Source: Cricetomys ansorgei
Taxonomy: Eukaryota; Chordata; Mammalia; Rodentia; Nesomyidae
Direction of reading: 5' to 3'
DNA: 64,000 bases
Assembly (NCBI GenBank): GCA_026225945.1
Contig: JAMJFZ010001258.1
Coordinates: 9,586,001 to 9,650,000, forward strand
The notes under the pieces are model-generated. The model worked only from the letters and a program-made list of their open reading frames with translations. It was not told the DNA's origin and ran no database searches. Both the position numbers and the translations under genes were made by a program. Shown piece by piece: positions 11,861 through 23,335 of this stretch (positions are counted from its first letter, which is position 1; every line of letters starts with the position of its first letter).

Positions 11861-12003
11861 CTTCCTTCTATCCACTATCCCTTTGCTTCTCCATCTTGGA
11901 CATTAAGCTCCTGGAATCTTAAGTCCAAACATACCTTTCCTCCTATAAGCTCCTTTGGTCATGGTGCTTTTATTACATCAATAGATAACTATACAACTTG
12001 TTT
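11861..12003 (+). mobile_element. MaLR LTR 3' end
   Basis: Shows the 3' end of a rodent MaLR LTR: 'ctttcctcctataagctcct' and 'ttggtcatggtgcttttatt', then 'acatcaatagataactatac'. These match the recalled ORR1/MT ending (agttgctttggtcatggtgttt, cacagcaatag, actaagac). The 5' part is not traceable. Confidence 0.75.
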
Positions 12004-12411
12004 CTGGATTGAATATTCCCTTCCTCGGTAATGTCTTCAGGGTATGTATTAAATTCCTGTCCTCAAATTGTATTTTTTAATAAAGTACCAAACTGTACTC
12101 CACATTTAATAAATGTGTACCTATACTGAGTTCACTTACGCACTATGCTGTTTTCCTCTAAAAGTGTAATGTTCATGGGTAGAATGACAGTCTGGTAACA
12201 CATCTTTTTTCCATGTGCATATCCACTGAAGCAGTGTTATCTAGTAATGCGAACAAATAAAATCCTTTCTTCACTTTCATCTCTTTCATAAATCTTTCAA
12301 ATGTGTTTATGTGGTACTATGTATGGATCCTGTTCAATTTCCAGTGCAGGTGTCCATCCCTGTGTCGGCTGACTGCTACCTTGTACATGGATCTGTACAA
12401 CAGTTCCTCCT
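12004..12411. other. unassigned sequence
   Basis: No recognised repeat or coding signal between the MaLR end and duplication copy B. Confidence 0.45.
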
Positions 12412-13010
12412 TTCTGACAGTCTAAATCGTCTGGATTCCTTTGTCAAGATTACTTTGTATATTCTTGGTCATATGCATCTCCATGGATATTTTACAGAAA
12501 AAAAATGATATGAAAACATATGTTTGTATTTTAATTAAAATTGAATTTGGAGAATGGATATATTCACAATATAGAACCTTCAAACCCACAAATAGGATAT
12601 ACCTATTTAATAAGTGAAGTTACACGTAATCACTTTCAGAGGAGATTTGTCTTTTTAAGATTAGAAATATTGGATCCATTTCCTCTTTAGTTTTATTTGA
12701 TTATTATGTTTTGTTGTTACAAATACATGTTTTATATTTTCTATTTCTTATGAAGCCATAAAAATAACACGGAATTTTTATTGCATTCTATTTTAAAAGC
12801 TTCTTAAAATTACTAATTAATCTTAAATTTTGTATAGCTTATTTTGGAATTGGTAATTACATAGTTAATCCAACATACAGTAACTACTATATTTAATATT
12901 TTTAATTTTGATTTTGACTTCTATGCCTTTTTATACTAGTTGATGCTTCTTGTTTGGAATCATAGGAGAAACATACTCATTTGATATAGCTTTATCTTCC
13001 TATGTAAAGA
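12412..13010 (-). mobile_element. L1 ORF2 fragment, antisense (copy B and continuation)
   Basis: 12412-12625 repeats copy A (10936-11149) in the same orientation. After it, the + strand has weaker L1 antisense landmarks: a 'gcattctattttaaaagc' region, then 'ttttgacttctatgcctttt' against L1 'ttgacttcttcctttccaatt', near 12908-12935. So this copy keeps the original L1 context further than copy A does. Confidence 0.6.
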
Positions 13011-13547
13011 AATTCTCTTGTTCTTAGTTAGTTAAAAATTTTATAACTAATAACTATTCTATTTTTCTCCATAAGTTGAAATTCTATCTTACATGAAATT
13101 TATTATTGTGCTGCAGGTCTTAATATTGTGTATTGCTTCACACACACACGTATTCCTACACAAACATACATAAATGTGCATATAACTAGAGTATAATAGT
13201 TCCCTTTATATCTTCTGAATCCATTCCATTTGAATAACTTAAATTAGTCTTCTAGTAATAGAATCAATATAAGTGGTATGAGCATAAAGGAATAGAGAGA
13301 GTTGAAGGTCTAAATACTTAAAATGGAATTTCACAATAGTAAAGAAGGTATTACTAAAATCCTACTGTATGTTGCCAGGTTGGAAAAGACAGATAATATT
13401 CCTACCTACTAGTATAGAATAGTAAACAGAAAGTTTATGATCATGTCTGTGGAGAACTCTACACATATAATAAGCAGTTACACCTTAATGGGTCCACTAT
13501 CAACTATGTTAAATATCTGAGCCACATTTCAAAAACATAGCAAAAGG
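13011..13547. other. unassigned sequence
   Basis: A short CACACACA run near 13139-13150. Otherwise no recognised feature. Confidence 0.45.
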
Positions 13548-13661
13548 ATCAAGCATAGTAATACACTCCTTTAATCCCATAACTTGGGAGACAGAGGTTG
13601 TCAGATCATTGTGTGTTCAAGGCCGGCCTAAACTACATACTGCCTTCCTTTAAAAAAAAAC
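13548..13661 (+). repeat. B1 SINE, truncated or diverged
   Basis: Landmarks 'acactcctttaatcccataa', 'cttgggagacagaggttgtc' and 'gtgttcaaggccggcctaaa', then an A9 tract at 13652-13660. It lacks most of the 3' third before the tail. Confidence 0.85.
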
Positions 13662-13805
13662 ACTCTAGCAAAGGAAAATCTCATGAAGTTATTTTAATTC
13701 AAGAATGATAGCCAAAGATAATCAGCACAATCATAATGACGAATTTACCCTAAGGATAATAAATTCCAATTTATTAAATACTCCAACTTGGCAATACACT
13801 AAGTA

Positions 13806-13811
13806 AAATTT
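13806..13811. repeat. target-site duplication, left
   Basis: AAATTT directly before the LTR boundary TGTTGG. An identical copy lies at 14389-14394. Confidence 0.85.
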
Positions 13812-14067
13812 TGTTGGTTCTGTGTGTGTGTGTTCTGGGTCCTGCGTGGTCCCACCGGAGGGTGGCTGATGTTCTGCCTGCGGCTGATATCCCACCCGCA
13901 GCAGCCTAGGAATGGGCGAACGGACCTAGGCCTAAACCGCAGGGAGGCAGGGGCCCCGGGAATCACAGTTTGGGGACCTTTCGCTAAGCTGTCCACCCGT
14001 GGACCTGAGAAATTGACAAGCCGTGAAGAAAGCTCGGGAGACTGTAGTCTGGTGGACACGAAACTCC

Positions 14068-14073
14068 TTTATT
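14068..14073 (-). promoter_or_regulatory. polyadenylation signal in the solo LTR
   Basis: AATAAA on the minus strand. It lies about 17 nt downstream of the TATA-like element, so it probably sits near the transcription start, as in some class II LTRs. Confidence 0.6.
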
Positions 14074-14090
14074 AAAAGGGCTTTCTCTGC

Positions 14091-14098
14091 TTAAATAT
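14091..14098 (-). promoter_or_regulatory. TATA-like element of the solo LTR
   Basis: ATATTTAA on the minus strand, in a GC-rich context, at the expected position before the polyA signal. No activity is implied. Confidence 0.55.
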
Positions 14099-14388
14099 CT
14101 TTCCAGGGAAGGCGGGGTGTCTCCCTCCGGTGGAGAAGCCTTAATTAGCATGGCAGGGTACCTGAGACGGGCCCACCCAATGGATGGATGCATCTACAAT
14201 ACAGGTAAGCATGTCCCTTTAGCTTCCATGAAACAAGCAAGTTATAACTAGTATTTTTTGGCTAGGGACCTCCGTGGACTAGGAGAGGAGAAGGCTGCCC
14301 CCAGCGTCTCAGCCCGCTTCTCCTCTTCCAGAGTGTGGGGGCACTTTTGGCCTCGACTTCTGCAACCCTCCAGCCCAAGAGTCCCACA

Positions 14389-14394
14389 AAATTT
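14389..14394. repeat. target-site duplication, right
   Basis: AAATTT directly after the LTR boundary CCCACA, identical to 13806-13811. Confidence 0.85.
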
Positions 14395-16267
14395 CACAGA
14401 ACTGAAAGCTAGAATGGAAAATTCCAGAATTATTGTGTGCAGCATTAACAAACCTCTCCTATGTGCTAATGGGACATACAAAAAGAAAGAATATCATTGC
14501 AATATACTGAGCTTATGACATTCTGTCTATGAAAAATAAATAAATTTCCCTGAACCTCCTTCTAGCATTTATTTTGTTTAAAATGACCAACTGAGAAATT
14601 TGCTGAAATCTGAATGACAGAAGACAACAAGACACAGATGGACAGATACTGAAATACTGTAGAATACTCTTTCTCTGCCTTCTTCTAGTCACAGCTAGTC
14701 CATTAGATCAGCTAACATTCTTACCAATGGTATCTCCAAGAAAAATTCTTGATTGTGAATCTACAGACAAACTACCAATAATCATACATGATGGCAGACC
14801 ATGACCAAAATGACCCAGAAACAAAAGGATTTGATGATTCCGTAGAAGATAAAATGAATACATCTTTTAATGAGTCTTCAAAGAATTTGAGAATGATATA
14901 TATTTATAAAAATACTATATATATAATGTATTTTAAATACATTATTTAAATACATTATTATGTATTTTAAAATACTGTGTGTGTATGTATAATGTATTTT
15001 TATGAATTGATCCCATTGAACAAAGTAAAATAGGAACTTTTAAAATTAGTCTTCTAAATGTACACAAAGAAAAAACATTAATTAGATAAATGACTAGCTA
15101 TTAAGTGTTAAAATCTACTCTGCTTTGCTTCAGTGAGTCTTCATTTGGAATTGCCACCTAACTAGGTTCAATATTACTAAGTCATCTGACTGGTTGGCAA
15201 GGGAAACATGCTTTAAAAGTATTATTAATAGCTATTGCTACCCCTAGATCTCATAAGGCTTTTGGAGTGGTACTGGTCTCTAATTACACAAGGAATGATT
15301 TTTAATTACTTTTTATTTTAAATTAATAAATACTTTTAAATTAAAATAATTTCAACTATTATATCATAATGAAGTGTGAACCTCGAAGTCTTTTGCTTTT
15401 TCCTTTCTCCTTCACTGAGTGTAACACCATGGATACAATAGCCTTTGGGCAGGCATGTGACTCATACAACACTTCCCAAGATTCCCTGGGTAAACACATT
15501 TCTCCAGCACAAAAGCATAGTCTTTGGCTTTACCCATGAGATGATTTCTCTGTGCCCATGGCTAAGAAACTGTGCACCATTAATCTATTGCTGCCTTATA
15601 ACAATTGACAAAGTCCATTTGTGAGCAAAACCTGAGTATATTTTCCTTCTCTCTCATATTGCTGTAAAAGTTCCCCCAGGAGCCACGTGTTGCAACAACA
15701 GTGGATTACTCATGAATTCAGACCCCCTGTTCATTCAGCTTTCTTATACGCTTTTATTCTGTTGAAGGGTAATTCTGAATGAATCATTTTTAATCTATAA
15801 TAGGTTATTACTATCCCTGTCTATTCATATGATTTGAGATATGGGAGCTTTCTGCTCTTGATGGACAGTACAGGTTATATATTCACATATTTACCCTATG
15901 GTCAGTTACTCAATCTCTGCTATAGTCCATTAGTTCAGCGGTGTTATTTAAATGGCAAAATTGTTCTTCAACAGAAGTTATGGCTATTCTTTCAGATGCT
16001 GAGGGTCTGTATTCCTCTCTGTGTCTGCCTTCCTACACAGTACTGTTATCTACCCAGCATACATAATGTAGATAAACTACTACCATCTATACTAAGAAAT
16101 ATCATTGAAAAAAACAGGACTTGTTTTATTCCAGCCTATACCTAATGAAGAACACTTTCTTCTTCTGTTATCAAGCAAAATTTATATCTATTACCTTGCA
16201 AGAAAGACAATGGTAACTCCTCTGGGCAAAGCATATGACTCCCATTGCTGTAAAAAGATATTTGTGT
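14395..16267. other. unassigned AT-rich sequence
   Basis: Contains AT-rich inverted repeats near 14890-15000, including a perfect 11-bp-arm palindrome at 14923-14945. ORFs reach 103 codons (15834-16145) without any domain. No repeat family is assigned with confidence; 'attaatctattgctgcctta' near 15580 could be the end of an old reversed LTR. Confidence 0.45.
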
Positions 16268-16298
16268 TGTGTGTGTGTGTATGTGTGTGTGTGTGTGT
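16268..16298. repeat. (GT)n microsatellite, interrupted
   Basis: About 15 GT units with one AT interruption. Confidence 0.95.
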
Positions 16299-19159
16299 TC
16301 CTTTCATTTTACTGATTAAAAATGCAATATTTTATTACATCCTTTATAAGGAAATCTTCTTATATCCTAAACTATTTGAGACCTAAAACCTTCTTTTATA
16401 TGAAATAACCCTGTGTAATCCCACCTAGAGTACATGTATCTTAGCAGAATACCAAGAGAACAGACACTTGAGCTGTCCATCAGGTCTAATATTACTGACA
16501 CAGCTGATTACCATAATGGTATTTGGAATGCCTAGGGGATCCAAATTCTTTCAGACTAGGCTACAACAGAATAGAAAAAAATCACAACTCTTAAAGTGAG
16601 TATTATTGTTTTCAATCAGGTGAATATGAGCCTTTCTGAGAGCTTAACCTGGCAAATTAAAGAGCTAAAAAATAGCTAAAGTTTATGTACCCATGATTAG
16701 TTTGATAAGTTCTCAGGAAAGAAATAATAAAGTAAACCTGCATTGAAGCTGTTAGTAAATTCTGAAATAGTCTATTAAATTAGCTATGGCTAGCTGGGTA
16801 TTGAGAGGAGTTAAAGGCATTAATTAAAGCAGGAACTACCATGGACTGCTAATTCCATCCTCTATTGGATTTTTGAAGATGGCATAAATCTCTACCTTTT
16901 GATTGTACTGGTCTTGATTTACTGTGCCCAAGATGTGTGGGGTTTTCAAGATACGGTCTTTTCTGCAACAATGGCTCTTACTATAAAATGTCAAACATTG
17001 TGTGATCTCTGATAATTTTTAATGATGCCTATTATGACTATATATTTAAGAAATAGAAAAGTGAGTATTATGTTAGATTCCAAATTGGAAATGTACTGCC
17101 CTTCTGCAATCCTTTCTTACCAGGAGTCCCAAAGTTGTGACTCCCCTAATCTCTGAGCTTGTTTTACAATCTAGAGGAGATGATGTTGCATCTTTCAAAT
17201 GCTTTCCGTTTCCCAGCATTGGTGACGTGATTGACACAGGACTAAATCAGGATTCTATTATTTGAACCCAATGTCCTTAGCTTTATTAGAAGAAGCTTGT
17301 ACCAGCCAAGCTTCTCTATAGAAATGAAATCTATAGGCATTCAATATCACAGCTACAAAATCTGCAGGATTAGCCAGAAGACCGAGCTAAGACTTAACTC
17401 CCAGGAAGAGCTGATATCTTGGGTGATGTGTGAAAGCTTTCACTAGAAGAATTCTTCTTGTGGTGGAGAGGTGAGATATTTGTTCTATGTGGGTGGTCTT
17501 AAAAATGACTAAAAATTTCTTCAGGCTATGGAGGGCAATCAGCTTTACTTTTGCTACCAATTTAAAAATTGCTTCATGCAAAAGTACCCTCAGAGAAAGC
17601 TGTAGAATAATAGTAGACAACATATTTGGGCTCTGGTCCCAGAAAAATTGGCATAAAATATTAACAGTCTCTGAACTTTCCCGAGCTTGCTTCACCTTGT
17701 AATTATTAGGCCAGCCATTCCATCTAATAGTTCTGTCAAGACCTTTAACTCTATCAGTTAAGAGATATGATTTTATAAACAGGCCCATGCAACTTGCTGT
17801 CTCATTGCACAAGTTGGTGTTGACTCTGTTTGACATGTTCTTTACCTTGTCTTAAGAATTGACTCAGCTATGGGCTCTAGGCAAGGTGTGTTATTTTTTA
17901 TCAGTGGACTGAGAATGGATGCAATCCTGGATTCAGTACAGTTAGGTAGGTGACAAGTTGTTGCCATGTATATTAATTATGTCTACCTTGGGGATAAATA
18001 GTAGAACAGAAACGGACTACTTCTCTAAGTCCAGAGGCTCCTAGAGAATCAGTGAATAGATATTAACAAGGAAAACCAACCAACTATTCCCTTGTCAATA
18101 TCTTTTGTATATTCTGCATCAGGGCCTTGATTTTGAAAAGGTCAATTTGCCAAGTCAGTGAATTCAGCCTCAACTCTCGGTCTACTCCTTCAATAATTAA
18201 GCATGTCAGTCATTATGGTAATTGTTTGTTCTCTGGCTTCTGGCAGAGTAAGGTTTAAAAGGTTCTGTGTGAATCACTTTATTTTCCTTTATAATCTTAA
18301 ATTGCTAATTGTTCAGATGACTCCTTTTCTCAGACACTTGATTTTGTTCCCTTCCTTAACTGATACTTTTCCATAATGCCATAGAAACTGTCCAGCTACT
18401 TCTACTCCACTTTAACAAGAATAAAAGCTTCAATAACAGTAACACCAAAGCACACCAATGCCTGTTATTCCAAACGTCACAAGTAGTTAGTTTTCTTTGA
18501 CTGCTTCTCACAGAAGGTCAAAATCCTAAATCTAATTCTTAGAATCAAGAAGTGCACCAAATTACAGTTCCCAAAGGAGCCTCCAGTGCTAAGTACATGC
18601 TCAAATGGTTTACTACAGAAATGCTCTCAGGTGGAACCAGTAAATAAAGGATGAAAAATACATTAATTAAAAAGAAAAGGCAAAGAGTTGAAGACTCAGT
18701 TTCAACTGTTAGCCTATTCTCTGTATCATAAGTGGAGAAGCTCTAGGGTCTAAGTGCTTCAGATTTTACTATAATGACAAAAGGAAGCTGGGCTTTGTGT
18801 TCAGTCCCTATGAATTTATTTACTGTTAACTCCTGTAGGGCAAAGTGAGTGATATAACTCCAAAGGATGTTTGAATCTTCTTAAAAGCAAGTGTGTCTGA
18901 ATCATATACAGTTATGAAGAAGACCCTTGAGAACAAACTCATAAAAACTAGAATATGGTTACAGAGAGCCAACAGAAGATATCCAAATGACTTTAGAATG
19001 AAAACCAGCCATCCGAACTGTTTTACTAAAGAGTACTATGATAATGAAAATCCAGATGAATTCCAATGCCTGGGAAACTGCATGGAGTTAGCCATTTATA
19101 GAAACCATTATACCTCTTCTCTTCACAATAGCCAAGTAAGATATGAAGAAGAGATACAA
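16299..19159. other. unassigned sequence with a 149-codon minus ORF
   Basis: The longest stretch without recognised repeats in the left half. It holds a 149-codon minus ORF (17387-17836) and a 102-codon + ORF (18893-19201). Neither translation shows a domain I recognise. It may be old retroelement or unique DNA. Confidence 0.45.
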
Positions 19160-19265
19160 TGTCTCATGACTGATGAAGAAACAGGGTTACAAAGTTTGTA
19201 AATTAATTAATTGCTATGATGGGACCAAAGCCCAGATTATCTGATTCTTTATCCAAGGCTGGTTT
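19160..19265 (-). repeat. possible MIR SINE, reverse
   Basis: Reads 'gatgaagaaacagggttaca' (compare reversed MIR gatgaggaaactgaggctca). An 'aaagtttgtaaattaatt' block, 'gaccaaagcccagattatct' and 'gattctttatcc' follow. The order fits a reversed MIR core but divergence is high. Confidence 0.45.
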
Positions 19266-19464
19266 TCTCATTAATCACTGGATCTTTTTACATTCTAGAG
19301 TATCCCTTAACTTTATTATCAATGTGTCCAAAGGAGATTTACAATCTATGTTATACTGATACACATTTTCACTGCCACAAATCAGTACTCAACAAAGCCA
19401 ATATTGAGTTCAAGTGATTCACAATATGAGATAAGACACAGCTGACTGTCAATAATCTCAATAA

Positions 19465-19830
19465 TGTGTTGTGGTAGACTAAACACATGTATTGGAGACT
19501 TAATCTCAAGTACCTGTGGCTGTGGCTTTAGGTGGGAAAGAAACTTTTCAAGATGAAGTAAGTATACCAGGCTGAGCCTTAGGATAATATGGGCTGAAAT
19601 TCCTTTTTAAACAAAGTAAAGATGGATATGAGATGGAGAATACCAGATGACAATGAAGATAGGTGCATCTGCAAGGTAAGAAGAGCATCATGGCAGGCCT
19701 CCACCAGACAATGGCCACAGGGAGGGATGGCTTCCAACCTTGATTTCAGAGCTGTGAAATAACAAATGTTTGCTATTTTAAATCTTCTAGTTTCTGGCAC
19801 TTTACTATGGCAGCCCTTGGAAACTGAGGC
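19465..19830 (+). mobile_element. MLT1-type MaLR LTR
   Basis: Starts 'tgtgttgtggtagactaaac' (MLT1: tgctgtggactgaatg) and has an aligned 'gactt.aatc' block. It continues through 'catctgcaaggtaagaagag' (gtctgcaaaccaggaagaga) and 'ttccaaccttgatttcagag' (the aacctgatctcggacttcc region). It ends with 'gctgtgaaataacaaatgtt' and 'ctggcactttactatggcag', matching the recalled MLT1 end (actgtgagaaataaatgt, tggtattttgttatagcag). An ancient mammalian element. Confidence 0.75.
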
Positions 19831-21668
19831 ACGTTCTGTATGGGAAGAAATGAGTAACACTCACGATGAGATTCAGCACATGATGAGATCCGAACCCAGT
19901 TTAAAGAAGGGATATTGGAAGATTCATCTCATAGTATTGAAGCCTCGAACTACAGATTTTATTTCTCATTAACCATTTCCTCTTCATAAAACTTAAAGTT
20001 CTTCATAAAGACCATTTTCTTCAGCTCTCAGAGTGAATCAAGCAAAAGGAACAGTTTGTCAAGGGGAGCTGTGTTGTATCCATAACTTTTGTTATATGTA
20101 CCACTTATTTCCCTTTCCTTTCTTCCATCCACTCACTCCCATAAAACCCTCTTGAGTGTTTTCAAATTGTAAGCCTCTTTTTTAAATTAATTGCTGCTAC
20201 ATACATATTTTTATATGTATATGTATAAAATTATCCAGTAACAAGTGACTATCGAGACATTTTTTTGATCTTACTGAATTTCTTTCTTAAATATAATCAG
20301 ATGTATTTTGTAGTACTAACATACACATTAAAATACAGTAATTAATGCAATCTACTGTACTAAAGTTTGAGTTGTGTAAATAATTCATATAATCCAAGTC
20401 ATTGTATGTGATTTACAACTGTCTCAAGCCTTTGTGGCTGGAGAAATGGAGGAATAAACTCTCCTCTAAAATTTAAAAAATTGAGAAGGAATGAATATTG
20501 CTGAGACATTTGCATGATTGCAGATCGCTGAGTGGAAGCCAACCACATTAAGGTGATTGAAATGGGAGCAGGTTTGTTGTAGGTCATTGCAAATTTTACT
20601 GAGTTTCTACCCAAAAGAAGAAGGACATTGGGATCAAAAGAGCTTCTATTCTATCTCAGTAGAGATACAATCAAATCTGCTCCCAGGGTGTTACTTTGCA
20701 CCAGAGTTAGTCTGAAAGTCTTATTATAGATAGAAAGTTTTACTCAATCTGTAATGAATTGAAATACCATCAGGTGAATTCACTGAGAGAAATTGCTTCC
20801 TGCAGTTTCTGATACATGATCCATTCAGTTCACATCTCTAACCTATTTAGATGAAATTATCTTAGGATATTTCTTTCCAGTCATCAATTTAAAAGTTATT
20901 GCCATCTGTGTCAATGCAATTTTAAAACTTGTTAGAACATTAGTTTAAATCAAATATGACTGAAAAGCATGTCTTTCTATGTTGGTGAAACTTTGGGATT
21001 TCAGAGACTCTTTTTCATTGGTACTCAGGTGTACAAACACCCTCATGATAAGTCAACCTTCTTCTATCTACATGACAACAATTTTATTGCCCTTGTTAAT
21101 TCCCCTCTTGCAAAGGCAACACCTAGTCTGGGCATAGTGGCAGCGTGCAATATAACAAGGTTCCTTCTTGAAAGATGCACTACAACTGGACACTTGAATA
21201 TGTCAACTGAATTTCAAAGTTCAATATGGAATTTTAGCAACAATTTCAAATTCTGTAAAATTCAAGTTAATTCTGTTAAGTTCCTTTTTCAAGAAAACCA
21301 AAATTAGAAAACTATATTCATTAAAATAACAACAAAAATTAACTTAAAAATTCTGATGACTAAATGGAGAGTCACCTGTGTTTCTCTAATGAAGGAAGTT
21401 TAGGCAGCATGAAGAATCAAGAAAAGATTTGAAATCAGTGAATAATCCAAAGAAGCCAATAAAAATATTGAAAAAAAACTAGAACACCTTTGGATTTTGT
21501 TGCCTTTTGATTTAGGTTAAAAAAAAATCTTCAAATAAAAATCATCCTCAAATCTGAAAGTTAATTTTATGATCCTACATGAGAAAAAATAATCATGTTT
21601 TTCCCTAGTCTGTGGCAATACTATTTGAAACTTGACCTTGGTTTGAACTACATTAACAACTTCTTTTT
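19831..21668. other. unassigned sequence
   Basis: No recognised repeat. A 112-codon ORF at 20969-21307 has no domain. 20400-20640 is slightly less AT-rich and free of simple repeats. Confidence 0.45.
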
Positions 21669-21683
21669 AAAAAGTTTAAATGT
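21669..21683. repeat. B1 target-site duplication, left
   Basis: AAAAAGTTTAAATGT, repeated exactly at 21833-21847. Confidence 0.95.
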
Positions 21684-21832
21684 AGCTGGGAAGTAGTGGC
21701 ATGCCTTTAATCCCAGCACTTAGAAGATAGAGGCAGGTGGATCTCCATCAATTTGAGGCCAGCCTAGTCTACACAGTGAGTTCCAGGACAGCAGGAGTTA
21801 CAATAGAGAAACCTTGTCTTGAAAACTAAAAG
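21684..21832 (+). repeat. B1 SINE, full length
   Basis: A well-preserved B1: 'agctgggaagtagtggcatg', 'cctttaatcccagcacttag', 'atagaggcaggtggatctcc', 'tttgaggccagcctagtcta', 'cacagtgagttccaggacag', 'tagagaaaccttgtcttgaa'. It has an A-rich tail and exact 15-bp flanking target duplications. It carries the A and B box region of a 7SL-derived SINE, but transcription cannot be judged. Confidence 0.97.
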
Positions 21833-21847
21833 AAAAAGTTTAAATGT
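21833..21847. repeat. B1 target-site duplication, right
   Basis: Exact copy of 21669-21683, starting within the B1 A-rich tail. Confidence 0.95.
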
Positions 21848-22027
21848 CTTAATCATTCATGTCGAATGATATACCTAGATAAAATTAGTATTACCAGTTA
21901 TAGAGTGAGTTTATGCTTCTCTTTATCATGTATTATTTTAATAAAATTTAGGAGTAAAACACAGTAATGTTAAATATAGACTATGGCCTAAAGAAGGTTG
22001 ATAGGATTTATGTGTCTTGCATAAGTG

Positions 22028-22030
<3 letters not shown>

Positions 22031-22070
<40 letters not shown>
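22031..22070. repeat. (TG)n microsatellite
   Basis: Twenty uninterrupted TG units. Confidence 0.97.
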
Positions 22071-22073
<3 letters not shown>

Positions 22074-22329
22074 CTCTTAAGTAATCTTTACCTTATAGCT
22101 CCAGGCAACCATCATTCCATTTAGTGTTTCTATAAATTTCATTATTATTTTAATTGACTTTTTCACTTATACATATGAAACATAAAAGTGTACATACTAA
22201 TAGGAAGACACGCAATGTCTTAAAGGGTGAGCATGCTGTGGGACAGTTCAATTGGGTTAAACAAATTTATGCAAAATTTATCATTTCTCTTTTGTAAAAT
22301 ATTTGAGTATCAAAGGATTTGAGTCAAAC

Positions 22330-23335
22330 TATCAAACAATAGAAGCTCTAAACAAGCCGTGTACCTATTTAGATGTGTGACAGATTACATTAAAACGAAA
22401 ACCAATCAGAAGAGATTAAAACATGCAATATATACTACTAAATGGAACAAACCATCAAGAGATATAACAACACATAACATTTGTATATCTAATATTTGAT
22501 CTCCTAGTTTCATTAAAAAAAACCCTAGAAAGCATAAAAAGCCCAAAAGTTCCTGACTAAGTAGTAGACACTCCGATACCTCACTCTCATATTTAAATAG
22601 GACTTCTAGATTAAAAAACCTGAAGAGAAAGCTGAGAGCCAAATTATATTATCATCTACTGGAATTAACAGATACACTAAAAAAAATTCTAACCAACAGT
22701 GAGGAAATGCACATTCTTCTCAGTAACACATGGACTGTCTCTAAAAGTTATCATATCATAAGCCAAAGAGAAAACCTTAACACTAAAAATCAAAATAATT
22801 ATTTATATCCTGTTAGATCATAGAAGAATAAAGTAAAAATCAACAATAAGAGAGATTAAAGAAACTACAAATACACATGGAAAATGAACAGTATACTTGT
22901 GAAGAAACAGTAGATAATTAAAGTATTCAAAGAGGAAATTTTAAGTTTACTAAGGTTGAATAAAAAATGAGAACACAACTTACCAGAACCTTGGGACAAA
23001 AAGAAAAAAATCCTAAGAAAAATAACTCATGCCAAAAAGTGTTCATATTGAAAAAAATCAAGGGGATCTCAAATAAACATTCCCATGATGCACTTAAAGA
23101 GTCTAGTAAGACAATAAGCTAATACCAGGACAAGAAATAAATGTCAAGAAATAATAAATGTTAGGGTTAAAAATTAATTAAACAGAGACTGAAAGAATGA
23201 CATATACTCAAAGAATTGACTCTTTGGAAATGTTGACAAGATTGACAAACCCTTATTCAAAAACAAACAAAAAGGAATAAAGCAAGAAGTCCAACTCAAA
23301 TTAACAAAATTAGGGTAAAAATGAAATTTGGCATA
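22330..23335 (+). mobile_element. L1 ORF2 fragment, decayed
   Basis: Sense L1 ORF2 around the end of the endonuclease domain and the linker to RT. Ordered landmarks: 'gcacattcttctcagtaaca' (L1 acattcttctcagcaccaca), 'atcaaaataattatttatat', 'aaatacacatggaaaatgaa' (acatggaaactgaa), 'gagaacacaacttaccagaa' plus 'ccttgggaca' (acacaacataccagaatctctgggaca), and 'actctttggaaatgttgaca' plus 'agattgacaaaccc'. Stops occur in every frame, so no protein is encoded. Confidence 0.8.

Larger units (their letters stand above)
13812..14388 (-). mobile_element. solo LTR of a class II (ERVK-type) endogenous retrovirus
   Basis: A 577-bp LTR bounded by TGTTGG on the left and CCCACA on the right, so on the minus strand it runs TGTGGG...CCAACA. 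Exact 6-bp AAATTT duplications flank it, the size made by class II (ERVK) integrases. On the minus strand a TATA-like ATATTTAA (14091-14098) is followed by AATAAA (14068-14073). The order is U3 on the window's right and R/U5 on its left. It is far richer in GC and CpG than the flanks, which suggests a relatively recent insertion. No internal gag, pol or env sequence is present, so it is a recombined solo LTR. The 83-86-codon ORFs on both strands are incidental. Confidence 0.9.

Noticed and set aside
13824..14193. GC-rich overlapping ORFs on both strands resembling an exon or CpG island
   Set aside because: The block is a solo LTR with exact ends and target duplications, which explains the GC and CpG content.
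18893..19201. 102-codon ORF with mixed, protein-like composition
   Set aside because: The end overlaps a probable MIR, there is no domain, and no splice or promoter context is visible.
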